Assembly (NCBI GenBank): GCA_964443725.1
Contig: CAYUDP010000008.1
Span: forward strand, 1-35,806
Length of the DNA: 35,806 bases
Reading direction: 5' to 3'
DNA from: CAYUDP01 sp964443725
GTDB taxonomy: Bacteria; Patescibacteriota; Minisyncoccia; Phycocordibacterales; JAKFXT01
The translations under genes and the position numbers were made by a program. This document shows, in pieces, positions 1-9,454 of the stretch; position 1 is the first letter of the stretch, and every line of letters starts with the position of its first letter. The notes under the pieces were generated by a model that made no database searches, was not told where the DNA came from, and saw only the letters and a list, made by a program, of their open reading frames with translations.

Positions 1-80
1 AACATTTCTTCTTCCGTTCAGCTGGAGGAAACTTATACATAGGATCATCAACTGACTCTCTATCTGCCACGAGTACATAT
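1..80 (+). repeat. Internal direct repeat copy 1 (partner 535-614)
   Basis: Bases 1-80 align without gaps to 535-614, both encoding HFFFRSAGGNLYIGSSTDS and the following SATSTY. Differences are mainly synonymous. This is a duplicated module of the giant surface protein. Confidence 0.85.
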
Positions 81-3000
81 ATGGCTATTATTAATGGAGG
101 GAATGTTGGGGTGGGAACTACAACACCAAGGGCAAAAGTGACAGTGTCAGCCAATAGCCCGAGTTATGAAGGATTTTCTGCATATAATTTTGATTCTTCA
201 AACGGAGGCGCTTCATTTGATGTGTTTAATAATCTTGGTACGTCTGGAAACTTTAGAGCATATGCTAGTGGTGTAAACTACGGTTTGGGAGACACTGTTG
301 GATTTGGATCGACCAAGGCTATAAACATATTCTCAGATGGTTCACTTGCTTCTGGTGGAACAAATTATGTAGCTATAAGAACTGGTGGTTATCAAGCTCA
401 AAATGAAAGATTAAGAGTAGATTCTATCGGTCGTATTGGTATAGGAACAACCACTTCCAACTGGATGCTCCAACTTGCAACTTCAACTATTCCTCAACTC
501 GCCCTCACCGACCCAAGTGCAGGAACAAATGCCAAACACTTCTTCTTTAGATCAGCAGGTGGCAACCTATATATAGGTTCATCAACAGACTCTCTATCTG
601 CTACGAGTACATACATAACTATAGGAAACGGTGGATACATTGGTATGGGTACATCAACTGTTGTAAACAAATATGATTTTTATGCTAATGGTTCAGATGG
701 TGGATTCAACGTTAGGGCTACTAATGGCTCATACTGGTTCTCAGTTGGTAATGGCTCAGCTGGAGTAGTTAAATTCAACGAACAGGGAGGTATAACTCAA
801 GTTGGTGGATCAACTGATCTAGGTGCACGTATGAATATAGGTTCACTATCAAATACAACAGCCGTTCTTGCCCTCTCTGGTGTCTCTGGACAAACAGCTG
901 ACCTATTCAGAGTGAATACAAATGGAACAGGTGGTAACCAATTTGTTATAAAGGCTTCTGGTAATGTAGGAGTGGGTACCACTACACCCAACTGGATGCT
1001 CCAACTTGCAACCTCAACTATCCCTCAACTTGCTCTCTCTGACGGCTCTCTAACCTCCAACCACTGGACTATGAGAAGTGTTGGTAGCATGTTCTATGTA
1101 GCCACAGCTTCTCCATCAACTTATGCTACATCAACTTCAGTTGCTATGTCTTTTGACACAAATGGTCTTCTAACTGTCACAAATGGTATACAAGCTCTAG
1201 CCTCAAGTACTCTCCAGAACTTCACAGGACTAAAATCGACGACTACAAACTCAACCTCGACAACTTTTGCTGTGACAGGTACTGCAACTTCAACTTTTGG
1301 TGGTGGAATATCAGTTACTACAGGTGGCCTTACAATATCAACAGCTAATTGTTCGACTTTCTCAAATGGTGGAAAGCTCACAACCGATGCTTCTGGAAAT
1401 GTGACCTGTGGTAATGACCAATCTGGTGGTGCTGGTTCAACACCAGGTGGAGCAAATGGGGCAGTGCAATTTAATTCCTCGGGCTCATTTGCCGGTGATG
1501 AAAATAATCTCTTCTGGGATTCAATAAATAAGAGTCTTGGTATTGGTACTTCTTCCCCATACTCAATGCTTTCTGTTGCTGGGCAAGTTGTGGGGCAGAA
1601 TTTTGTGGCAACTTCTACGAATGCAACCTCGACTTTTGCTGGGAATGTAATAGTCGGTTCTGGTAATTTATTACCAAATTCGCCATTTCATGTTGGAGGT
1701 AGTGTGAATAATTATTTACAGATGAATGTACAAAATACATCAAACGGTAGTAGTGCCTCATCTGACATTGTGGCAACTAATGACATAGGAACAGACAGTA
1801 CTTATTATGTTGATTTGGGTATAAATAGTTCCTCTTATAATAATCCGGCATATTCAATAGTTGGGGCAAATGATGCCTATCTATATGCTCAATCAGCTGG
1901 ACTTGCTATCGGCACTGCTTCTTCAACTGCTGGGGTATTGAAATTCCATACGGGGGGTACAACTGCTGCAAATGAGAGAATGCGCATAACAGCAGATGGG
2001 CTTATTGGCATAGGAACTACAACCCCTTGGGCAACAATATCGGCCTCAACTACAACGACCACTCCTGCATTAGTGATTGACCAGAGGGGGACTGGTGGGC
2101 TTATGATTCTTCAGCAGGCTGGTGCGGATAAGTTTACTGTTGCAAACAATGGTGGGTTGACAATTAACTCTGCTACTACTGACGTTGTTAAAGACTCAGC
2201 TTCTACTGGTAAGACAAGTGACTTTGATTACACCGGGGCTACATTAAGTAATGTTACAACATCAGTTTCTGGGGATATGTATCTAACTCGTGGGACTGTT
2301 CCAAATGGTGGACAAGGTTATACATATTCTCCAGCTGCGACGACAACCACTGGAACAATAGGTAATGGTAGTAATGTGATAATTCGTGATAATGGGACGT
2401 ATCTTATAATTCATGGTGGTGGGACAAACACTGGTTCTGAGTGGGACGGTATGAGCTCTTCAATGACAGCGCGAACTGTGACAGCTGCTGGTAATGTGGG
2501 TGCCGGTTCAATAGCTATAAGACGTGCTGATGGTAGGTATCTTTTGATACAAGGAGGTGCTTCTACAGCAACAACCATTCTCGATCCATATGGATTGACA
2601 GCTCCAATCGCTGGGCCAGCGGTTTGTACTGCAGCAACCGGAACGATTGCTTTCCAAAGGGATGATGGTAACTATACGATCATGTGTGGGGGTGCTAACA
2701 CTTGGGGTGTATATAATACAGTAGCGAATACTTATACAGCAGGAACCGGTGCCCCGTCATCAAACTATGGACCTGGAACGCATGCTATAAAGAGACCAGA
2801 CGGAACATTTCTTATTGTTGTCGGTAATGGTACCACCGCTCACCAAATATATAATCCCTATAACGTAGCCACTGTCGGATCTATGTTGAATAATCCAATT
2901 TCTGGATTCCCAACCGTTTCTCAGGGGGCTTTCTCAATACAGCTTTTGGACGGTAGATTCTTGATGTTGACTGGTGCAGCAAATGGTTCGTATCTTTATA

Positions 3001-6000
3001 CTCCTACAGAGACAGCAACAACGACAAACTTAGGTGCTGGAACTATTGCCCAGCATGTGGACGGTGGATCGAATCCATTGGGGCCAACCGTGTCACTTCA
3101 AGATGGTGCCCAAGCTGTTTGGAGACCAGATGGGAAATATCTTCTTTTTACTTCAAACGGGGCTTCTCCAACAGTTACGAATATTATTGATCCGGCTGCT
3201 ATAGGAACTGCTTCAGCTTTCTCATCGGGACCCGCTTTGGTAAATGGACTTGCCGCGACTTCTACTGTATTTATGAGACCAGATGGAACTTATGCAATCT
3301 TGCGTGGAGGTAGTACTGCGGTTGATCTATATGACGCTGGGTTTGTAGTTGGGGGCACTGCAGCATCCGGACCCCTTTCGGGTATTTATGAATCAGAATG
3401 TATGTCCGTGTCTAGTTTGAACACCAACTCCACGCTTTCATGGGATGGCGCTGGAGAAGGAAATGTATCCTTCTATATAAGAACTGGTAACGGTTCGGGT
3501 AGTTGCTCGTCAGCCACTTATAAAAATATTGCAAAATCTGGTGACTTTGTTAGTCCTGGGGTATCTGACAACTATGCTCAGGTAAAGATCGTGTTTCAAA
3601 GGAATTTACCACAATTTGTCGATCAAGATTGGCAAGCGAGAAGATCCGGCCTTACAAGATATACGAGAAATGTTCTTGATCCCGGGATTCATAGTTACAC
3701 GATAAATAATAATAATTTATACAAGAGAACAAACTTTACATTTGGTAATGCAACATCTTCTCCGTCTGGTCCAGTTTTAGTTAACTTGGTCAACAAAACT
3801 GAAGGTGTTGGATTGGCGTATGGACAGCAGTCATCTAATAATGAATATGCCGCAACAGTTAACACAACATCAGGGAACCTTCATCTGTATAATGGTGCCT
3901 TTGCTACCTCAACCTCTTTGCAGGTTGGTGTCGCATCATCTTCAATTGTAATGAAGAGGCCGGACGGTAAATTTGTAATTATTGCCGGATCAACTACTAC
4001 TCCGAACGCCCAAGTATATGACCCAACGGCAGAAACCGTCACGAACTTAGGTTCAGTACCGACTGCATATGGTGCAAACGTTAACATTGGTCTCGGGGCT
4101 TTAGCTTTCAAGAGACCGGATGGAAAGTTCCTGTTTATCCTTGGTAACGCTGCAAATACTGCCGGTTCAGGAGCGACGTCGACAACGATTATCTTTGACC
4201 CAGTTGCAAATACATTTACACAGGGACCAAACTTGATGGCGACAGCCGGCCGTGGAGCATTTGTAATACCACTGCCATCTGGAAGAGTACTTATTGCTCA
4301 TGGAAACTTCACAACTAGGACCTCCGTTTATGATCCGGTTAATAACACTATGAGCCCTGGACCTATATCAACGACGGCCATTGGTTCTGGTTCGGTTGCA
4401 ATACCAAGACCAGACGGAACGTATTTTGTGGTTGCTGGTAACTCGGCCGAGACCTGTACTCTAGTCACCACAACTATGATCTTTGATCCATTCCAGATGT
4501 CATTTAGAACAAACACTGGTGTGACTATTACTACAGGTACCGGTGCCGGAGCGTTTGCATTCCAGAGAAATGATGGTCTTTACGTGATAGTCCATGGTGG
4601 TGGTACTGCGGCTGGATGTGCGGCAACTAACAGAACCGCTATATATAATCCATATAACAATAGGTTGATTGTTGGACCAACCCTTACTGCTATCCCACAG
4701 ATTGGGCCTAGGTTTGAGGGGTCATATGCTATACCAAGGCCTGATGGTTCTTGGACGATGGTTGTTGGTATCGCAACTGTTACAGCAAGAACACTTCATT
4801 ATACAGAAGACATAGGAGCATACACTGCCGATATGCCATTTGGTAAGGGTATTGGTGTCTGGTATGCTGGACCGGTTTCTCCTGGACCATCAAGTCCAAT
4901 AGATGGTGCTGCAGCTGGCCCTGGGGCAATAGCTTTCCAGAGAGATGATGGTAAATTCGTTATGATTGGTGGATCAGCTGCTGGAGCAGTCGCTGCTTCA
5001 GTGGCCTCATCAACAGCTATGTACGAATTTGATGGTGGCTGGGTTGGATATGGTAAATACAAAAGTGAACAAATCTATATCAATGATTTGGATTCTAATT
5101 CTGTTTTGAGTTGGAAGGGGTCTGGATTTTCAAACATTTCAGCTGAAGTTAGAACTGCCACGACCCAACTTGGTCTTGCGACGGCAACGCCGAGGTTGGT
5201 TGAAAAACCTGGTAGTAAAATAAATTCAGGGACAGGTGAAAAATGGCTACAAGTGTCATTTAATATAAAAAGATCTTTCCCTGGGTATAAGGGGATTTAT
5301 GAAGATGTTTGGTATAACGGAGCTACTCCAGTTTTGACTCAAAGAAACATAGATCAACCAACAATAACTGAAATATCTGTAAACAAAGATACAAACCTCA
5401 TTGATCTTCAAGCTGATGGGCTGTCGGTGTTCCGCATCACTTCAAATGGAGATGTCTATGGTTCAGCCCAGGGAAGCATAAATACATCGGGTGCTGACTT
5501 GGCTGAAAGATATACTTCAAAACAAGAGTTGGATCTAGGGGAGGTAGTCTCTATCGATCCTCAAAATGATCATGGGGTCATGAGAAGTAAATATCAATAT
5601 CAACCTGATGTTGTCGGTGTTGTCTCAACTCAACCTGGATTCGTTGCTGGTGCTTACACAGAAAATTCTTACCCAATAGCTCTCATTGGTCGTGTACCGG
5701 TTAAAGTGACAACGGAGAATGGGATTATTCATACCGGAGATTTTCTTACCGCCTCATCTTTGCCTGGCTATGCAATGAAGGCAACTCTTGCTGGCAAGGT
5801 TATTGGTAAAGCTTTATCATCAGTTGATGAAAGTGCTTTGACGGATTGTCCTAATAACGGTGATTTTAATGTACCTGGCAGAAAATGTGGAGTTGTTATG
5901 GTTTTCGTAAATCTTATAGATTATAACGGTGCTTCAGTTGATGTTGCGATGGACGATTGGAACAGCATTCATGATCAAGTCTCAGATATTAGCAGCTCTC

Positions 6001-7253
6001 TAGGACTTGAAGTTGCCACATCGAGTACTGCCTCAGGAATAGTTTTGAACGGCAGTGCCACTTCATCGGTGATTGCTTACGGCAGTAGGGAGGATAAGAT
6101 CTTAAATTTCCTAAAGGCTTTCAAGAAAGAAAGGGAAAATGGGACTGTCAATAAGTCAGAAATTTTTGCGGACAAGGTGTCAGCGATTTCCCAAATAATT
6201 TCTCCAGAGATAGTCTCAGATCTTATAACAGGGAGAAGTTTGGTGGGAGACAATATTTCTGGACTTACTATTGAGTCAAAGAGTCTAAAGACAGATAGTA
6301 TCGATACGAATGAAATAACTCTTGGACATAAATTTAGGATTAGAATAGATGATTCTGGCAGATTGGGAATATTTAATGTCGCAACAAGTTCAAATGATCA
6401 CAATTCTAATCTAGCAATAAGTACCACTACGGATGCTTCAGGTACACCACTTATCCTCGATTCAAGTTCAACTGATAATCTGGCCACTTCTACTGTAGTA
6501 GATTCCTCTACTACCACACCATTGTTTGGGGATACTCCTGCTATGACTATAGATAGCCTTGGTAATATTTCATTCGGCTTTGGCAATGGGTATAGCATGA
6601 CTTCTGAGAAGATGATATTACTGGCCAACGTATTAAACTCAATTAGCTTCTTATATGATACTGGGGCTTCTTCTGCAACAAGTACAATGAACGGCACAAG
6701 TTCCGTACCAACACTTATTGCAAGTGGGGCAATAAAAGTTTTGGGCAAGACCTCTCTTTCTGGAGGGCTATCAGTCGATTACATACAATCCGATTCCACG
6801 ACTACTGTGAGCTTCATGTCGGACACTGTATTCTTTGGTCGTCCATACTTTAACGAAGATGTGGCTGGCTTTGCTACTATAAAGAAAGGACAAAAGAAGG
6901 TTGAGGTGAATTTCTCTAGGGAATATATCGATCAGCCAATAGTCAATGCGTCTATATCTCTAGAGGGTGATAGTGATGAAGATATTGATAAAGTCTTGAA
7001 TTCCGACATTAAGTTTATTGTTGCAAAGAAGACAGTCAAAGGGTTTACTATNNNNNNNNNNNNNNNNNNNNNNNNNNNNNNNNNNNNNNNNNNNNNNNNN
7101 NNNNNNNNNNNNNNNNNNNNNNNNNNNNNNNNNNNNNNNNNNNNNNNNNNNCCTATAACGTCTTTGGTTGGGAAGGCGACGGATTTAATTAGTGGGGTAT
7201 TAAATTCAGGAGGAGTGGAGCCATCACCAACCACAACAAATACTACAAATTAG
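1..7253 (+). CDS. Giant repeat-rich surface protein, 5' end outside window
   Basis: The reading frame is already open at base 3, so the gene begins upstream; the first ATG (81) is internal. What is visible is about 2,400 codons. Up to about 2250 there are Thr/Ser-rich beta-type repeats with recurring NVGVGTTTP and ATST segments, as in large CPR surface proteins. Around 2290-3370 and 3850-5045 lie two blocks of Kelch/propeller-like repeats, each repeat carrying RPDGxxxxxxGG-type strands. Each block is followed by a similar module (3385-3760 and 5050-5350) with an LSW..G core. Around 5490-5825 a GADLAERY...VVGVVS segment resembles the C-terminal chaperone/peptidase G2-type domains of phage tail fibres; this is an inference from motif shape. 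A 100-N gap interrupts the C-terminus and the tail is Thr/Asn-rich. Probably exported and surface-exposed, perhaps an adhesin; ligand unknown. The gene ends 47 nt before the next. Confidence 0.8.
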   Translation, partial: HFFFRSAGGNLYIGSSTDSLSATSTYMAIINGGNVGVGTTTPRAKVTVSANSPSYEGFSAYNFDSSNGGASFDVFNNLGTSGNFRAYASGVNYGLGDTVGFGSTKAINIFSDGSLASGGTNYVAIRTGGYQAQNERLRVDSIGRIGIGTTTSNWMLQLATSTIPQLALTDPSAGTNAKHFFFRSAGGNLYIGSSTDSLSATSTYITIGNGGYIGMGTSTVVNKYDFYANGSDGGFNVRATNGSYWFSVGNGSAGVVKFNEQGGITQVGGSTDLGARMNIGSLSNTTAVLALSGVSGQTADLFRVNTNGTGGNQFVIKASGNVGVGTTTPNWMLQLATSTIPQLALSDGSLTSNHWTMRSVGSMFYVATASPSTYATSTSVAMSFDTNGLLTVTNGIQALASSTLQNFTGLKSTTTNSTSTTFAVTGTATSTFGGGISVTTGGLTISTANCSTFSNGGKLTTDASGNVTCGNDQSGGAGSTPGGANGAVQFNSSGSFAGDENNLFWDSINKSLGIGTSSPYSMLSVAGQVVGQNFVATSTNATSTFAGNVIVGSGNLLPNSPFHVGGSVNNYLQMNVQNTSNGSSASSDIVATNDIGTDSTYYVDLGINSSSYNNPAYSIVGANDAYLYAQSAGLAIGTASSTAGVLKFHTGGTTAANERMRITADGLIGIGTTTPWATISASTTTTTPALVIDQRGTGGLMILQQAGADKFTVANNGGLTINSATTDVVKDSASTGKTSDFDYTGATLSNVTTSVSGDMYLTRGTVPNGGQGYTYSPAATTTTGTIGNGSNVIIRDNGTYLIIHGGGTNTGSEWDGMSSSMTARTVTAAGNVGAGSIAIRRADGRYLLIQGGASTATTILDPYGLTAPIAGPAVCTAATGTIAFQRDDGNYTIMCGGANTWGVYNTVANTYTAGTGAPSSNYGPGTHAIKRPDGTFLIVVGNGTTAHQIYNPYNVATVGSMLNNPISGFPTVSQGAFSIQLLDGRFLMLTGAANGSYLYTPTETATTTNLGAGTIAQHVDGGSNPLGPTVSLQDGAQAVWRPDGKYLLFTSNGASPTVTNIIDPAAIGTASAFSSGPALVNGLAATSTVFMRPDGTYAILRGGSTAVDLYDAGFVVGGTAASGPLSGIYESECMSVSSLNTNSTLSWDGAGEGNVSFYIRTGNGSGSCSSATYKNIAKSGDFVSPGVSDNYAQVKIVFQRNLPQFVDQDWQARRSGLTRYTRNVLDPGIHSYTINNNNLYKRTNFTFGNATSSPSGPVLVNLVNKTEGVGLAYGQQSSNNEYAATVNTTSGNLHLYNGAFATSTSLQVGVASSSIVMKRPDGKFVIIAGSTTTPNAQVYDPTAETVTNLGSVPTAYGANVNIGLGALAFKRPDGKFLFILGNAANTAGSGATSTTIIFDPVANTFTQGPNLMATAGRGAFVIPLPSGRVLIAHGNFTTRTSVYDPVNNTMSPGPISTTAIGSGSVAIPRPDGTYFVVAGNSAETCTLVTTTMIFDPFQMSFRTNTGVTITTGTGAGAFAFQRNDGLYVIVHGGGTAAGCAATNRTAIYNPYNNRLIVGPTLTAIPQIGPRFEGSYAIPRPDGSWTMVVGIATVTARTLHYTEDIGAYTADMPFGKGIGVWYAGPVSPGPSSPIDGAAAGPGAIAFQRDDGKFVMIGGSAAGAVAASVASSTAMYEFDGGWVGYGKYKSEQIYINDLDSNSVLSWKGSGFSNISAEVRTATTQLGLATATPRLVEKPGSKINSGTGEKWLQVSFNIKRSFPGYKGIYEDVWYNGATPVLTQRNIDQPTITEISVNKDTNLIDLQADGLSVFRITSNGDVYGSAQGSINTSGADLAERYTSKQELDLGEVVSIDPQNDHGVMRSKYQYQPDVVGVVSTQPGFVAGAYTENSYPIALIGRVPVKVTTENGIIHTGDFLTASSLPGYAMKATLAGKVIGKALSSVDESALTDCPNNGDFNVPGRKCGVVMVFVNLIDYNGASVDVAMDDWNSIHDQVSDISSSLGLEVATSSTASGIVLNGSATSSVIAYGSREDKILNFLKAFKKERENGTVNKSEIFADKVSAISQIISPEIVSDLITGRSLVGDNISGLTIESKSLKTDSIDTNEITLGHKFRIRIDDSGRLGIFNVATSSNDHNSNLAISTTTDASGTPLILDSSSTDNLATSTVVDSSTTTPLFGDTPAMTIDSLGNISFGFGNGYSMTSEKMILLANVLNSISFLYDTGASSATSTMNGTSSVPTLIASGAIKVLGKTSLSGGLSVDYIQSDSTTTVSFMSDTVFFGRPYFNEDVAGFATIKKGQKKVEVNFSREYIDQPIVNASISLEGDSDEDIDKVLNSDIKFIVAKKTVKGFTXXXXXXXXXXXXXXXXXXXXXXXXXXXXXXXXXXPITSLVGKATDLISGVLNSGGVEPSPTTTNTTN
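459..520 (+). repeat. Internal direct repeat, NWMLQLATSTIPQLAL module copy 1
   Basis: Encodes NWMLQLATSTIPQLAL. An almost identical DNA copy lies at 990-1051, and the two copies are followed by divergent sequence. Confidence 0.8.
535..614 (+). repeat. Internal direct repeat copy 2 (partner 1-80)
   Basis: Second copy of the repeat at 1-80, in the same frame 534 nt downstream. Confidence 0.85.
990..1051 (+). repeat. Internal direct repeat, NWMLQLATSTIPQLAL module copy 2
   Basis: Second copy of the module at 459-520, with a few mostly synonymous changes. Confidence 0.8.
7052..7151. other. Assembly gap (100 N), real missing sequence likely
   Basis: Exactly 100 N inside the C-terminal coding region of the giant gene. 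The flanks share no duplicated end, unlike three other gaps in this window, so the missing length is unknown and the reading frame after the gap is not secured. Confidence 0.9.
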
Positions 7254-7300
7254 CAATATTTGCCTAGTGGCAAGATTATTTATACTATAATGGTAACAAT

Positions 7301-7702
7301 ATGAAGAAATCTTTCGAAGAACTAAAAAGGAAAATATCAGAAATGAAGTTAGTGTTTGTTATTATTGCAATATTATTATTGTCCTCTATTTCAACAACTG
7401 TTTTTTTCTACTACAAACTTCAAAGGGCTACGAATCCCGATCAGGCGGCAAAAGAGGAGCTTGATCTCGCAGTCAAAAAAGTTGGGGCTTTGATGGTTTT
7501 GCCGGATGATGAAACTCCAACTCTGGCCACCGTCTCTGATCCAGAAAAATTGAAGGACCAGCAATTTTTTGCTCGTGCAGAAAAGGGGGATAAAGTACTT
7601 CTATATTCTAAGGCCAAGAAAGCAATACTTTATAGCAGTTCAAAGAATAAAATTATCGAGGTAGCACCATTCAATACAAACGGTGCACCAAGTACAAATT
7701 AG
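7301..7702 (+). CDS. Small one-TM membrane protein, unknown function
   Basis: 133 aa. A Lys-rich N-terminus is followed by one membrane segment (about residues 17-38) and an outer soluble domain with the segment LPDDETPTLATVSDPEKL and a Lys-rich VLLYSKAKKAILY stretch. To my recollection this type of protein is frequent beside surface genes in Parcubacteria and is annotated as hypothetical. It sits 47 nt after the giant surface gene and 37 nt before the dockerin gene, so co-transcription with the surface locus is likely. A TATAAT at 7286-7291 ends nine bases before the ATG, and no Shine-Dalgarno is visible, so it could also start its own short-leader transcript. Function not recognised. Confidence 0.75.
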   Translation: MKKSFEELKRKISEMKLVFVIIAILLLSSISTTVFFYYKLQRATNPDQAAKEELDLAVKKVGALMVLPDDETPTLATVSDPEKLKDQQFFARAEKGDKVLLYSKAKKAILYSSSKNKIIEVAPFNTNGAPSTN

Positions 7703-7739
7703 TTATTTTGCAAAAAAGTTTTGTGTTCTTTTGAGAAAG

Positions 7740-8522
7740 ATGATGAAGAAAATATTGTTAATATTTCTTTTGGGTTTGTTGTTGCCGAATATCGTTTTTG
7801 CAGATATTTATAATTCTTCTAATTATAAAATTGTCGACCCAGTGTTAAATGGTGCCAACTATTCTACTTCGAGCAGTTTCAAACTAGAGAGTACAATGTC
7901 ACAGCCCGCTATAGGTGAGAGTAGTGCTACAAGTTTTGGGGCTAAGGCTGGGTTTTTGTATTTTCCGGTTGTTAGACCGCCAGTTTTAAGTGGAACAGCA
8001 GGCAACACTGCTTCAAATTTGAATTGGACTTCGGCTCAGGGTTTCCTGGGATGGGTAGTATCTTCTTATGTAGTTGGTAGATCAAATACTCCTCTTGGTC
8101 CGTATACATATTTGTCTCCTACAGGCTCTCTTTCTATGGGGGATTCAGGATTAACTAATGGCACAACATATTATTATGTTGTTGTTGCAAGAGATTTCTT
8201 TGGGAATAGCCTGGCAACCTCAAGTGAAATTGCACTTACTCCAACAGGGTCTAGTTCTACTGGGGGAGGGGGTGTATCCAATGGTATGCCTATTGCTTAT
8301 ATACCGAACTTACTTATACCAATAGAGAAAATCGCAGAGTGTAAAATAATCGCTGATTTAAATTGTGATGGCTATGTAGATATAGTCGATTTTTCAATAA
8401 TGTATTACTGGTTTGGTAAAGATAATTCACCTATTAGAGTCGATTTATCACATGACGGTAGGGTAGATATAAGGGATTTCAGCATTATGGCCTATTATTG
8501 GAAAGAGAGACCTAGGAAATAA
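7740..8522 (+). CDS. Secreted FN3-like and dockerin protein
   Basis: 260 aa from the ATG at 7740; an ATG at 7743 is equally possible. Both follow a GAGAAAG ribosome-site-like stretch and put a clean signal peptide (MKKILLIFLLGLLL, cleavage near VFA-D) at the N-terminus. The upstream ATG at 7683 overlaps the previous gene and would bury the signal. Residues about 79-171 look like a fibronectin type III domain. Residues about 205-258 form a type I dockerin with two calcium F-hand loops: D206-N208-D210-D214-D217 and D235-S237-D239-D243-D246, all ligands present. Known role of the family: calcium-dependent docking onto cohesin domains. Two cohesin-like membrane proteins follow directly (6 nt to the next), so they are the obvious partners; this pairing is inference. 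Confidence 0.85.
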   Translation: MMKKILLIFLLGLLLPNIVFADIYNSSNYKIVDPVLNGANYSTSSSFKLESTMSQPAIGESSATSFGAKAGFLYFPVVRPPVLSGTAGNTASNLNWTSAQGFLGWVVSSYVVGRSNTPLGPYTYLSPTGSLSMGDSGLTNGTTYYYVVVARDFFGNSLATSSEIALTPTGSSSTGGGGVSNGMPIAYIPNLLIPIEKIAECKIIADLNCDGYVDIVDFSIMYYWFGKDNSPIRVDLSHDGRVDIRDFSIMAYYWKERPRK

Positions 8523-8527
8523 AACTT

Positions 8528-9454
8528 ATGAGATTTTTATTAAGTATCTTTTTATTTATAATTTTATCTTTACCACAGATTACGTTGGCAGAGTCTATTT
8601 TTCTTGAAAATAATGGCGGGATTTCAACTCTTGGGGGTTCTTCGATTAATGTTAATTTAGATTTATCTAAGAGTAATGTAAACGCAGTTGATGGTAGGAT
8701 TATTTTTGAAGAAAGAGATATAAATATATCGTCTATAAACGTAGATGGTACCTCCATAAGACAGTGGATAAAACCACCTCAGTATAAAAATGGAAGTATA
8801 GAATTCTCTGGGCTTATACCAAATGGTTTACCTAAAGGGGGGAATAGATTATTTAAAATTATATTAGGAACGACAAATATAAAGTATAAAGAAATAAACG
8901 TAGAAAGCAGTGCAAAAATATATGTTAATGATGGCAAGGGTACGGAGATTAATATCCCGTCACACAGGGAGTCTTTTAAGGTGATAAAAAATGCAAGTAA
9001 GGAGACGCTTGTGGTAGATAAGGTCCCACCTCAACTTATTAGTTTTTCAATTGGTCAAAATAGCGAAATTTTTGATGGAAACTATTTTTTGATGTTTGAG
9101 ATTAAGGACAAAGAAAGTGCAAATATAAAATCAGAAATTCTTTTAAGTAATAGTAGTCTAGATCCGTTGTCTCTAAGGGGGGATAATAAAAAACCTTGGA
9201 AGGAAGTGTCAAATCCTACCCTTATAGATGACAATAAACTGTGCAGTTATATATATTTGAGGTTGAGAGATGAAGTTGGCAATGTATCAGTTTATTCAAT
9301 TTATGAACCGAAAGAGTTATCACCATGTATTGTTAATAAGATATCAAAAAGTGAATTTTTTTCGGGTATAATATACAAGATAGGCGCAGTGTTTGTTCTG
9401 CTAATTTTAGTTTGGCGTCTCTTCCTTTATGGAAAGAAAAAAAGCAATTTGTAA
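8528..9454 (+). CDS. Membrane-anchored cohesin-like surface protein
   Basis: 308 aa. A signal peptide (residues 1-21, LAES cleavage region) precedes a cohesin-like beta domain (about 22-158) with NVNAVDGRIIF and IYVNDGKGTEI segments. These match the NALDVDLKF and ILLNDGLGTDA segments of the next protein, so the two are probably paralogues. The middle (about 165-265) has an Ig-like VDKVPPQLISF...LRDEVGN pattern. A single C-terminal membrane helix (about 283-301) is followed by a Lys-rich inner tail. The domain would face outward. The start lies 5 nt after the dockerin stop and the end overlaps the next gene by 26 nt, indicating a tight operon. The cohesin assignment is weaker here than for the neighbour. 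Confidence 0.75.
   Translation: MRFLLSIFLFIILSLPQITLAESIFLENNGGISTLGGSSINVNLDLSKSNVNAVDGRIIFEERDINISSINVDGTSIRQWIKPPQYKNGSIEFSGLIPNGLPKGGNRLFKIILGTTNIKYKEINVESSAKIYVNDGKGTEINIPSHRESFKVIKNASKETLVVDKVPPQLISFSIGQNSEIFDGNYFLMFEIKDKESANIKSEILLSNSSLDPLSLRGDNKKPWKEVSNPTLIDDNKLCSYIYLRLRDEVGNVSVYSIYEPKELSPCIVNKISKSEFFSGIIYKIGAVFVLLILVWRLFLYGKKKSNL

Noticed and set aside
7683..7739. Upstream ATG for the dockerin protein
   Set aside because: It overlaps the previous gene and would put about 19 residues before a clean signal peptide; the ATG at 7740 has a GAGAAAG before it.
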